Assembly: GCA_946894095.1 (NCBI GenBank)
Contig: OX335652.1
Span: forward strand, 953,001 to 1,017,000
Source: Incurvaria masculella
Taxonomy: Eukaryota; Arthropoda; Insecta; Lepidoptera; Incurvariidae
DNA: 64,000 nt
Direction: 5' to 3'
The notes beneath the pieces are model-generated. The model was not told the origin of the DNA. It did no database searches and worked only from the letters and a program-made list of their open reading frames with translations. This document shows, piece after piece, positions 10,110 to 20,381 of the stretch. The position numbers and the translations under genes are program-made. Every line of letters starts with the position of its first letter. The stretch's first letter is position 1.

Positions 10110-10330
10110 GAATCAAAATCCATTCCCGCGGCCGGCGGACACATACTCCCACTACGTGCGCTCTCCGCTCGACCGACTCGCGGCCCGACCGAGCGCGCGT
10201 CTCTCCGTCCGTCCGTGTCCGCCGGAGCGTGCTGATTGGTCGCGCGAATACCTGCCGGCGCCGCATCGCCGCCGCGGCAAACCACTCCGATAGAACGATG
10301 GGAGCTTTCATTAAAAGCTCTTTTATTAAA
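10110..10330. promoter_or_regulatory. CpG island with inverted CCAAT box (candidate promoter)
   Basis: A dense GC/CpG island contains GATTGGTCGCGCG at 10233-10245 (an inverted CCAAT box next to CpG sites) and GC-rich repeats of CGTCCGTCC type. No coding frame on either strand is recognisable. It could be the promoter of an unseen gene on either strand. Confidence 0.25.
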
Positions 10331-11165
10331 CACCTGGCTTAATAGGTCAGTCAGGTGACTGATTTCTTTTTAACCGCTTCACTGTTCATGCTGTACGTCT
10401 GTGGAACTCATTCCAATCTCCGTCCGCTCCTGACCGGAGCGGACTATAGGCTCTTTTCAATAAAATAAATAATTCCAAAACGAGATGAAATATGAAGCTT
10501 TTCGCACTGCACTGTTTTGTTTTATATTATTATATATAGTATAATTTTAGGAGTCCGCATTCGTGCAGATTTGTTGTTGTTTTGAGTTGATCTCTGTTAA
10601 TGTGTGAGTGGGCATACACCCACTTAGAAAGCCCAGATAATAGTGGGTGGATAAAGGATGGCACGATTGCGAAATTGTTAGGTATCATACGTGCTATACG
10701 GAATACGAACTTATACATGCTACAACTACTGATTTTAGGTGTATTCGGATAACATTAGTGTCACACTTGAATACTCTTGAACGTTTAACTTCAAAGCCTA
10801 CAATCCGATCACGTATTCATCCAAATCAGTCAAGGTAATAGAAATGGAAGCATGAACAAAGCATAAACATACACTGGTTAAATTGATAACCTCTTTTTTT
10901 AAATTGGTTACAAATAGATAACGCAGCCCTCCAAGCTAAAATAAAAAATAAAGCAATCCGAAGAAAGATCACGGAGGATTTCCATAAAGCACCTGAAGTG
11001 AAAGAGCAAATGGATTCGGTCGAACAGGAGGCATACTCGTCTCACTCAGCTGTCAGGCGAGAGACGAGGGTACTCACGCAGTACGGGGATAATGAGCGAG
11101 CGAACGCGATTATTTTGTGTTCAAATTGAATTTTATTTGCTTCGAGTTCGTTACTCGCTCCAATT
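10331..11165. other. Unassigned DNA
   Basis: Nothing coding. Short stretches such as AATTGATAACCTCTTTTTTT near 10880 are degraded Rep-C-like ends. Confidence 0.3.
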
Positions 11166-11169
11166 TAAG

Positions 11170-11480
11170 GGTCCCTTTTATGCTCTGGGCCCTCTTCAAG
11201 GGAAATACTTTTTGCAAATACCACAGATCAAAAAGGAAGGAGATGTGGCACTTGGCGCGCCTGATATGAGACCCGCTATCTTCAATTTTCTTTAAACTAC
11301 GAATTGGAGGAAATGAACTTGACGAAAACATTTAGGGAAAACATTCGCGCGCGGTGGAGATATTTGGCCCGTGTGGCAAACGACGCGCGGTCGGATTTCC
11401 ATACGATTGTAATGACATTTTTTCCAAACGGCAGCGATTCGGGTAGCGCCCCCAGGACACTTCTCCATTATTTTCTCTCC
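11170..11480 (+). repeat. Rep-H dispersed repeat, copy 1
   Basis: It shares AAGGAAGGAGATG, GAGACCCGCT, ATTCGCGCGCGG, GCAAACGACGCGCGG and TCCATACGATTGTA with 26600-26890. Frames on both strands are open but the two copies do not conserve any protein, so it is non-coding. Confidence 0.6.
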
Positions 11481-11599
11481 TGTAGATCGCATCGACCATC
11501 GCCGACACGCCACTCACGATTTGCTCTGCTGCGGCTCCACAAAGTAAGAACTACGAAGTTGATTGCCCATAATCCCGGGTGATCCCGGGTACTTTATCC

Positions 11600-11835
11600 C
11601 GAAATTAACGTAGCCTCGTAACCGTCGAGTTTAGTGCCCAGCCCGCGAGCGTTAAGTGCGCTCTCGTCCAATCTGGACGGAGTCGCGTCGCCGGCGCGCC
11701 GACAGCCGGACTCCGCGCTGGATAATGTGAGAAGTGTGTCCGGGCTTTACGCTCGGCAGTAAAACGTCTGAGCGACTGCGACAGGCTAAGGCGTGAAACG
11801 TCCGGAAGAGAACTTCGAGGCGCTGAGTCTTCCAT
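11600..11835. other. CpG-rich block
   Basis: A GC-rich stretch with an open - strand frame of 76 residues that shows no recognised domain. It could be an exon or a regulatory island; I cannot decide. Confidence 0.25.
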
Positions 11836-13635
11836 TCAAGTATCTTTTCAATAGCTAACGAAAACGCAGTTATTCCGTTATGAGAGCGTTCGCATGCGAT
11901 GTTCGTCTACATTAAAATCTGGTTCAGATGCTCAGATATCGATTTTGAAAGAATAATATCCAGTTCCTAGGCAGGTTTGTCTCCGGAATCACCTGTAAAA
12001 TGTACAACAATTCATGTTTGGTATGTATTTTGAAACAGAAATGTTGTTTGTTCAGACGGAGCGTGGGAGAAATGGTTGTCACGATGATGCCAGTTTCTCC
12101 CTGCGGCCTAGCTCGCAACGATGCTAAAGAAGCTTGGATTCTAAAACTTTTGACGATATTTTTTGTATTTACTTTATTCGTATTAAGCGACTATCGACTC
12201 AGGCAATCATGCAAATAATCAAGATGCGGTATTAACTGGACAAACATCTCATCTCATGTCATACCATTTACAGAGCCTACAGGTATATTTTTCCAATTCC
12301 TGCTGCAATGAATTAAGCTGAGCAGGAAGATTTCTGGACAGTATTGGATCCTGATGAGCTTCTCGAAATAATAGCTGAGGAAACAAACTTATTGGCGATA
12401 CATAATTTAATAGAAGGTGTTTCTACCGATTTCCCCATTCACACCATTGGGAGCCTACAAATAATCATGAGACAAAATATTTTTTCCGGTTCATTGATTC
12501 GGTTTCTCGGGATTGTAAAGTTTACCGAACGAAGTGACTTTTTGAGCCAACCATTTCACTGAACCATTATGATCAGAAATATGTTCGAGTTGCTTTTGCA
12601 ATATTTAGCAAGGTAAAATCAGCTATATCATACCTTTACATATACTGTTTTAAGTAAATGTACAAATGTGAACCAAATAGTATCTGTAATGGCTGGTCCT
12701 CTAGCACAAGCCTAGCTTAGTTGAGGGCCAGCTGTATTTCTGTACTAGTTCTAACTTTATGCAATACATTTATTTGATTTTTGATGGATTTTTTACTGTA
12801 CCTCATAGATATTTTAAATGAAAAATTTCGCGCAGTACTACATTAAGTTCGGTTTGGTTGGTTGCTCACGGCAATGGCCGACGTCTGTTCGGGTTTCCTG
12901 TTATTCTTGTCATACACCGAAATACCTGTGAACGCAATGTTGTACGCAGGCATACACCGACACCTAACCGCCTCGGTGAGACACAATTATCGTATTGTAG
13001 CACCGAGCTAATCAAGGGAACCGAAGGGGAAATCGATTAAAACAACCGATCGGGTGAAAAGCATTGCTCTAAGGAAAACACAATATAACTGTAACTGCTC
13101 ACTCGAGCGTGTTTTAGCAATCGGTGCCGGCTCAGCTGGGACGGTGTACGAGTCCAACGGGTAGTAGTTACCGGGTCTCGAGTTCCATTACCTTAGGTGA
13201 TGATCTTGAAACGTTCGGTGGACGACACGACAAACATCCCGACTTTGATCTTTTGCAGACGCAGCAGGGGTTAGTGTGCGACATGGACAAATGTGTTTTT
13301 ATAGGACTCACGAGTAGCTTAACGGACTTACAGTAATTTGAGGCTGATTTTCGTATCGTATGTACGTTTTTATGATTCTGAGTTCGTTTATGAATGTCTG
13401 TCTTTCTTTCCTTCGGTTATGATTTTTTTAAGCTGTTGGCAACCTTCGCTACCTATAGAATTTCCCGTTTTGATAGCACCGTAGTTGACACGCTGGCGAG
13501 CAATATTCGTGTGATAAATACGAACAAGCTTAAACGTATTAAAATTGTGGAAAAGTACTCTTTTTCACGAGTTTCCTACTGGTACCGTACTGGTAGACCC
13601 TCACGGTTAGTAGCCCGCACTTTTTACACGAGAAA
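11836..13635. other. Long stretch with no supported gene
   Basis: I see only short chance frames. There are no repeat matches to other parts of the window that I could confirm and no splice-linked coding blocks. Confidence 0.3.
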
Positions 13636-13639
13636 TTAC

Positions 13640-14028
13640 AATTGTGACTTGGGTGACTCTCGTGATCAGGGGCGCGGGGAGTTGCTTTCCTGGAATGGAG
13701 GTCATAATTGCGATCCCCACCTCGTTCAAGCATCACTTTCTTTCTCTTTCTAAGTTGGATAAATCGAATCCGAGCTGTCCATGGTTCGGAATCAATGTAA
13801 AACTTTAGGTCTCTTTCCCTTACCAGTTGGTAGGGTTAAGCCAATCCGGGTTGGGAACATCGCATTGAATGAAGAGCTAGTCAAAGCAGTAACGAAAGAT
13901 TGTTCGTCTTTTCTATCTAGCTCAATCGAGCTCGATACTCATAAAGAGAAGGTTCTGGCATGATCCCTAACACCTTCGGGAACGCTGGGTGTGGTATTAG
14001 CCACCTATGTCCAGTTACACACAAAAAA
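13640..14028 (+). mobile_element. SINE-1 copy, tRNA-like head, divergent
   Basis: The head at about 13640-13735 keeps a tRNA-like layout with a degenerate B box region (ATTGCGATCCCCACC). The body follows (CCATGGTTCGGAATC, GGTAGGGTTAAG, ATCGCATTGAATGAA) and then the tail GTGGTATTAGCCACCTATGT with CCAGTTACACA. It is more diverged than the copies at 7661 and 59102. Confidence 0.6.
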
Positions 14029-14029
14029 G

Positions 14030-14285
14030 GGATTCCAGGTGTTGAGGTAGTGTGTGGGCGGGCACCACTAATGGCTTTCCAATGCTGGAGGCCGCCCGCG
14101 GCGCGGCGCCGCCGGACCGCGCTCGGGGAAACAAAGAAAACAACGATCCCGGCAAAAACCACTAACACGTAACAAGCTTCATCCAGCCGGGATGGCTTCA
14201 CCTGCGACGCTGGTGGGCGGGCGGCATGGGAAGGGGGGGGGGGGGGGGTATAGAAACACTTCTGTCATTACCTACTTTAAGATTT
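14030..14285. other. CpG-rich stretch and long G run
   Basis: A GC-rich block (14085-14150) is followed by an uninterrupted run of about 18 G at 14231-14248. No coding frame is recognisable. The G run can form a G-quadruplex and is also a likely assembly-error site. Confidence 0.5.
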
Positions 14286-14289
14286 ATTT

Positions 14290-14365
14290 TTATGCAACCT
14301 GACATGGATGGCTAATACCACACAACTACCGTTATGACCACCTACCACATCCCCGAAGGAATTAC
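14290..14365 (-). mobile_element. SINE-1 tail fragment
   Basis: On the - strand it reads the SINE-1 3' end: GTGTGGTATTAGCCATCCAT, then GTCAGGTTGCATAAAAATAA. Only the last 70 or so bases remain. Confidence 0.6.
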
Positions 14366-15775
14366 TAATACAAGATTTAGTTTATATGAGAATGTCAAAA
14401 TATGCGGAAAAAATGGCCGTCTCTACTTTTAACGACCTCTACTTTTTCCCGTTAATTGGATGGTAAAAAGCGATATCTGTATGCGACATCGGACAACAAA
14501 CCAGACTTTCTTTGTATGCATGCGTCACAGAATAAGTAAGAGTCCTGCGTTCAGTACGTCCTTGTACGTACGAATTGTCTCTGTACCGTCCGTTTCTAGC
14601 CCGAGCCGCCGCAGGGCGGGAGACGTTTCCATTTGTCACTGTCGGGGCGGTAGGTTCAACACGCGCCATCTCGATTCTAGACTAAGCCAGACAGACGGAC
14701 ATAGCCACCTACACGAATGGGATTGTGATGTGGAACCGACCTGGAGCGGCAGGCGGTGCCGTCAGACTACTCAACTCTTATCTTGCGCATGCTGAGACTA
14801 AAGGAAAATACTATTTTAACATAGAATTGTTGCAGGTTCTTCAGAAGGCAAGCAGTGGCCCTTATGAATTGCTCTTCGTGGCCAACCAAAAGAAGTGGAC
14901 ATATTGTAAGACCGACTACGTTGTTTCAAAAGTGATGCATTGATGCAAAAAAAAACTATGTACCAGTGAAATTTCTTTGCGGTTTCTTCTTCACTGAGTT
15001 GATCGAATCCACGGATATATCAGTTTGTGCCATAACTTTGTGTAGTTTAACTTCCAGAATTTTATTTTAAAAAAATTAATGGAATAGATTTATTGTTATT
15101 TGTTAACTGTTGAATATTAAAAAAAAATGTAACTGATTTATTATCTGTTTCAAACATACACTCACTGTTGAACTTCAGAATTATGTGTTCGCCCATAGGA
15201 TTTAGATAAACCAGGAGAGATTTTATGTATCGGACACATATGTATGTTGCACGCCACAATTTCAGCTAAGAAGCGCCGCACTACGACCAACAGCTTTCGA
15301 AAATTCATCTTTATTCACATTCCGTTTTAAACATTAATTGTAATCTGGGGAAAATACGTGGTTACCTTTCAAATATTTGTGATTATACATTTACTTAAAC
15401 ACATTCATTTAAATCCTGTGAACTGATAACTTGAATCATCCTCGGAAGGATCTGAGATACTGTAAAAGAAGTACTTCGTATAATTACCGTCTCTAATCTA
15501 GTTAATTTAGCTAGGAAATAGAGAAATTACTACCGAAGCCTAGTACAAACAGGTTCGAAATTGTATTCTTCGCAAAGTCGACATCTAAGTCCCAAATTCG
15601 ACGCGAGCCCGCACGCGGAGATGTGAGCTTCTGTTAATCAAATTCGCGACAAACCGTTCTCATTTATCCTGATTAAGTGTTCTCATTTGTGACGCTCGGC
15701 AAGGGTGTGGCGAGACACGAGGAACTGAATTGAACCCTGAATTGAATTGAACTGAATTGTACGTAGAATTTTTTT
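14366..15775. other. Long stretch with no supported gene
   Basis: Frames at 14460-14795 (+) and 14439-14669 (-) overlap on opposite strands and lack recognisable motifs. The rest is AT-rich without repeats that I can pair within the window. Confidence 0.3.
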
Positions 15776-16190
15776 TTTAATATAAACTGACATGGATGGA
15801 AAATACCACACAACTACCGTCATGATATTAGTCCATAGGATCGGTAAACAATGGAATGAACTCCCTTCCGAGGTATTTCCTCCAAATTACGACCCGGAGT
15901 CCTTCAAACGTGGTGTGAAGAAGCATCTGGCTGGCCGGCATGGTTTTCGCAGGCCCCTGAAAGCCCATGGGCGTAGTCGGACACTTTAATGGGTCCTGGT
16001 GTACGACATATGACACTTTTAACGTAAAAAAACCTTTATGAGCAAGGCTACTCTGAACTGGATGGAAAACTAGGATAATTTTATATTTCCGCTTCAACCA
16101 TTGTTTCATCTAATGCGGTGGTGCTAACGCAGGCGGCATTTAGCCTACCACCTAATAGGGACCTAGAGATTTACATGCGTTCCGAATGGA
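15776..16190 (-). mobile_element. SINE-1 copy interrupted by LINE fragment
   Basis: The - strand SINE-1 tail is at 15785-15831 (GTATTTTCCATCCATGTCAG) and the body and upstream part resume at about 16034-16190 (CCATCCAG-like TCCATCCAGTTC, GGTGGTAGGCTAAATGCC). The LINE 3' end at 15832-16033 sits between them. Confidence 0.6.
15832..16033 (+). pseudogene. LINE 3' fragment (Rep-B) inside a SINE
   Basis: The + strand frame reads HRIGKQWNELPSEVFPPNY and ESFKRGVKKHLAGRHGF, the same C-terminal LINE block as 8402-8686. It is followed by an untranslated tail ending TAACGTAAAAAAA. It has no RT core. It inserted into the SINE-1 copy in the opposite orientation. Confidence 0.7.
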
Positions 16191-16748
16191 CGTGTGGAGG
16201 TATTGAGTTGAAATTAATATCAAATTCTTCGATATATGGTCCCTTGCAGATATAGGAAAATTAAGCTTCTCAAACCTATAGGTAATTCCTGTAAATTCCT
16301 TCATATAATTTGTCAAGAAGCAAGTTTTCACGGACAACTAAAGATCCGAAGATCGATGATTTATAGTTACATAACATAAATAACTTCCGCTATGGACGAA
16401 CTATCTCAGTCTGAATACTATTCCAGTCCGCTGATTCGATTGACAGAAACACAATTTCACGAAAATGGTAACGCAGTAAGACATTCATTTATTGGTTGGA
16501 TCCTAACGTAACCAAAAAGGGATTTAAGTTTTAATTTTATTATAATCGCGAGGAGGCGAGCTGAAACTACTGAAAACTTAAGGCAGTACATCATTAATAA
16601 ACCTTGTCGATGCACAACTTCTTGTAGTTTCAGAACAATGTTAAACTTATAATTGTGAGCAAAGTTCAAATGTGATGAAAGATACTATGTTTATCTATGA
16701 GAACGAGCTCTACACGAAGACATGCCCCGATCGATTTTAAAAATAGCT
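16191..16748. other. Unassigned DNA
   Basis: No recognisable coding frame or repeat was found on either strand. Confidence 0.3.
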
Positions 16749-17056
16749 TAAAAACCGGCCAAGTGCGAGTCGGACTCGCACACGAAGGGTTCCGTACCAT
16801 CGCACAAGATTTACAAAAAAAAACACGTTTTTTGTATGGGGCCCCCCTTTAATTATTGTTATTTTATTATGTTACCTATTTGTTGTTATAGGGGCAAAAT
16901 AAATACATAATCTGTGAAAATTTCAACTTCCTACCTGTTACGGTTCATGCGATACAGCCCTGTGACAGACGGACAGACGGACGGACGGACGGACGGACAG
17001 CGGAGGCTTAGTAATAGGGTTCCGTTTTCACCCTTTGGGTACGGAACCCTAATAAA
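16749..17056 (+). repeat. Rep-A dispersed repeat, copy 3 (complete)
   Basis: This is a good type copy. It starts AAAACCGGCCAAGTGCGAGT, contains the GCGAGTC-G-GACTCGC hairpin, then AGGGTTCCGTACC, an AT-rich middle, (GGAC)n at about 16966-16998 and ends GGTACGGAACCCTAATAAAA. The 13-bp motifs AGGGTTCCGTACC and GGTACGGAACCCT are exact inverted repeats of each other. It has no coding capacity. Confidence 0.92.
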
Positions 17057-17499
17057 AAGGTCATTCCTTAAGAGGTTATATTTTTCGTGTCGACCCATAC
17101 AGAAAGGAAAAACGATTTCCTACTCCATTCCTAAATATTAAAACAAGGTTTAAATTATGCTAATGACTTTTTCTAACCAGTTCGTAGTGTCTATATTTTA
17201 TAAGTGCCTAATATAAAAAAAAATCTAAAAGTATCCAAAATCAAACTGCTTTTAATTCAGTCATTTACGAGAAAAAACAATTTTTGAAAACCAATGACAA
17301 TAGTGCTACTATTGAGAGTAGTGGGTAGCTTGCTGAGCGATATCCTTGTAGGTAAATGGTGTTTCAATTATAAATTAATTATTATTAAAGTTAATCTACG
17401 TTTTAAATATCTAAAACACGAGTACTTACGAGATTTTTTTTATTTTCCGTGCAATTCATACTTAAACGAACGGTTTATTTTTCAAAGCACAGATTTCAC
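17057..17499. other. AT-rich DNA, nothing assigned
   Basis: A frame at 17294-17506 (+) is rich in AT codons and has no recognisable family. Confidence 0.3.
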
Positions 17500-17655
17500 G
17501 AAGTGACGGCTGAGTTAATCAATGTCCAAACACGTCACTTTTAGTAAACCGCGTGGATTCCTTCTATACTGTCCATACAAAGTGACGTATTTAATCATAC
17601 GTTGACGATGATTTTTATTTTTTGTTCTTTCGTGCACTCGGCCCTTAGTGTTAGA
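17500..17655 (+). repeat. Rep-G dispersed repeat, copy 1
   Basis: It shares GAGTTAATCAATGT.CAAACA, CGTCACTTTTAGT, TTAATCATACGTTGACG and TTCTTTCGTGCACTCGGCCC with 26020-26180. It is non-coding and has an internal inverted pair, ACGTCACTTT/AAAGTGACGT. Confidence 0.7.
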
Positions 17656-17752
17656 AAAAATTATGAAAGGTAAAATCAGTGCAAGCAGAAAGTGTTAAAA
17701 TTCCATGACCGTTTTGGATCGGGTGATCGTTCATCACATTTCGTCTTTTTTC

Positions 17753-18105
17753 TTGTCATTGGTCATGGATGGCTTCCAAGCATCATCATATTAGGCCAAC
17801 ACACCATATTCGCGAAGAAATTAGGTGCCATGCCAGGACATTTAACTGACTGAAAAACACGGACAATTTTTCATTGCCGCTTCGACCATATTTTCATCGA
17901 ATGCGCTGGTACCAACCCGGGCGGGCTTAAAACCTACCACCCAGTTCTACATAGATTCCGAACCATGGAGCAGCTCGCATTTTTTAAGGAAAGGCACTTA
18001 CCCAACTCAGAAAGAGAAATAAAGTGGTACATGAACGGGGCGAAGATTTGAACCCAGACCTCTGGGATGGAAGGCAAATCCACCGGCCTCTAGAGGGGAA
18101 CCCCG
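17753..18105 (-). mobile_element. SINE-1 copy with tRNA-like head
   Basis: On the - strand the head reads CCTCTAGAGGCCGGTGGATT, then GAGGTCTGGGTTCAAATCTT, with the B box GGTTCAAATC. The body (GGTTCGGAATC, GCCCGCCCGGGTTGG) and the tail (ATCCATGACC) follow. It is therefore tRNA-derived, unlike the 5S-headed copies at 7661 and 59102, but shares their body and tail. Confidence 0.7.
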
Positions 18106-18330
18106 CATTAGCTTAACCCCATACCCAAATATAATAATTAACTAGCATACTTCCATCCCGACCCATGCAACATTAAAGTCACCGTATCTAAAACTTGAGC
18201 TGTCCGAATAGTTTGCGGTTAACCCCTCCGCGTCCGTTCCGCGGTGCGGGGCGCGGGTTGCGGAGTGCGGGGCGCGCTGAGCACTCGCCGAGTTATTAGT
18301 TCGGAAGGCGAGGCGGAGATAAAGGGTTAA
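18106..18330. other. CpG-rich block
   Basis: GC-rich repeats of GCGGGGCGCG type at 18240-18290. There is no recognised coding frame. A possible promoter or exon of an unseen gene. Confidence 0.25.
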
Positions 18331-18739
18331 CGAAGATGGCGGCCGGAATACAAAGCGGAAATATACATTAGAACGGCACAATGAATGGTTGAGATGTGAA
18401 CAATAACCGTTGGCCCGAGACGTGTGCCTATATTCAGGTATACCGCTAAACTATCGTGGATATTATGAGATGAAATTTTCCATTTTACCTCTTTAACACG
18501 GAAAGCGTCTCCAGTAATGTTTGGGAGCAAAATCTAACTTTCTAACTAATAATGAACGAAATCTAAGCTTTGGTTTTTGAAGTAGCTGGTCGCCTATTGT
18601 GCCTCTTGGCGTGGGCTTGCTCGGATGTCAGGAGCAGCGCCGGAGCTGCAGTGGGATGCAAAAAAACAGGATCGGGAACAGGAGCACCGATCCGGAAACG
18701 TATATATGTAATAGTTGAAAGCTATTGTTGATTTAATGT

Positions 18740-18905
18740 TGATTGCGACTGCCCACGGACATCGTCGACGTCCTCTTCCCATGCAAGAAGCTAGGGGTTC
18801 AAGCCCTACCCCGTTCTCGCAATACTGTTATCTCTTTCCAAGTTGGATAAGTGCATTTCGTCACGAATGCGAGCTGTTCCATGGTTCGGAATGCATGTAA
18901 AACTG
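18740..18905 (+). mobile_element. SINE-1 copy, 5' half with tRNA-like head
   Basis: The tRNA-like B box is GGGGTTCAAGCCC (18795-18807). It is followed by AGTTGGATAAGTGCAT, CCATGGTTCGGAATGCATGT and AAAACTGTAG, matching the 5' half of 13640-14028. The 3' tail is missing. Confidence 0.6.
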
Positions 18906-19770
18906 TAGTTAGTTAACATTTAAGTATTGAAAGCGAATAAACTCTGTCAAAAGTTCGGATCAGTGCATAATTCAAAGAATACAGTCGTTGAACCATTCGC
19001 TTCGATACTCGAAAACGCGCCGGACAGAGTTTGCTGTAGGCAGTATTGCGCCGATTTAATTAAACATCAGCACACATCTATCCTAGATGCACTGTAGCGC
19101 ACTGAAGCTTGTGACAATACGAAAGCGACGTGTAGTGTGAGAGGCCTCAGATCACGGTCTGCACTTTACACAACATCTATTTGTTTCGCCGAAAAGGGTA
19201 AGAGGCATCGTTCATGCCTTGAATTGTTTTGCATTATTGTTGGCACTGGTTTTCTTGCCCATAGAAGGATGATCGTTATCCTTTGTACGGTAAAGAGACG
19301 TTGAATTTACGACGAGGATTCAGTTGGATCACACTTGTAAGTTGCCTAAAGTGTAAGTTGGTGAACAAGACGTAGATGTTGTATAAGGCAAGCAACAGAA
19401 CATCCCAACTGTGTGTTGTTTTTAATCATTGTCAAGTTTAATGTACGAGTTTAAACTATAAAACTATACCGACAGTATATACGTATAGATCCCCAGTATC
19501 ATCGCATGTGTACTTTGACTGAGATACTATGTAGCTATTGCTGCGTTCGAAGTCGCCTCCGAGCGATCGCTCCGGTGGAAACGCAAACAGGTTTGCATCA
19601 GAACTGCAGTGGAGTGATGGACAAACAGAACCGTTCGATTAGTAGACACTGCCGACAGCCACAGAGAAGGATGGAATGTGAGTGGGATAAGGACGCTATG
19701 TCAACTCAAGGAAGGGGGTGGTTTTAATTGCAAGTAGAGTGCTCGCCATTATGATAATAATGTGAGCACG
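18906..19770. other. Unassigned DNA
   Basis: No frame or repeat that I can support. The short + frame at 19506-19727 has no recognised motif. Confidence 0.3.
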
Positions 19771-19774
19771 TTGG

Positions 19775-19975
19775 ATGAAAATATGGTCAAAGCGGCAATG
19801 GAAAATTGTCCGTGTTTTCTATCCAATTCAATGAGTGCTAATAAATAATACATAATAATAAAGTGCTAATAAAAGAAATATCCTGGCATGGCACCTAATG
19901 TCTTCGGGAATACGGTGTGTTGGGCTAATACCATGACGGTGGGTGTATTATTAGCCATCAATGTCCAGTCACATA
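19775..19975 (+). mobile_element. SINE-1 copy, 3' half
   Basis: Body GTCAAAGCGGCAATGGAAAA, TTGTCCGTGTTTTCTATCC and tail GGCATGGCACCTAATG, GGGCTAATACCATGACG, CATCAATGTCCAGTCACATA are clear. It ends in A residues that run straight into a Rep-A start. The head is missing. Confidence 0.7.
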
Positions 19976-20018
19976 AAAAAACCGGAAAAGTGTGAGTCGG
20001 ACTCGCACACGAAGGGTT
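19976..20018 (+). repeat. Rep-A left end, cut by the LINE
   Basis: AAAAACCGGAAAAGTGTGAG, TCGGACTCGCACACGAAGGG is the first 43 bases of Rep-A, including the hairpin. It stops abruptly at the A/T-rich 3' tail of the LINE. A matching Rep-A right half in the same orientation lies at 24924-25025. Confidence 0.8.
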
Positions 20019-20381
20019 TTATTTATTTATTTATTTACTTTGACCGTTCCGTCCACAGTTTCGTAAAAATATTAGGCATAGTATTATTTTAAATGACTTA
20101 AATTAACAAGTACACAAATATACTAAAAAAATACAATTGAAACCTAAGATCAAATTCAGTTAACACAAAATAACTTATTAAAATGTAAACAATGTACATC
20201 GTAACAGTTAAATATTTTAAAACAAACATAAATAATTAAAAATCAAAATATCATCAATTATTAAAATCACTAACAAAAATAGAAATAAAAAAAATCATCA
20301 AATAAATCACTAAAAATAAATTGAAATCATTGAATATCATACTTTGATTAATGTTTATATACGTAGATTGTATTCTCTAAC

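Noticed and set aside
13124..13753. + strand frames as possible exons
   Set aside because: No recognised motif and no convincing splice sites. The last part is the head of a SINE.
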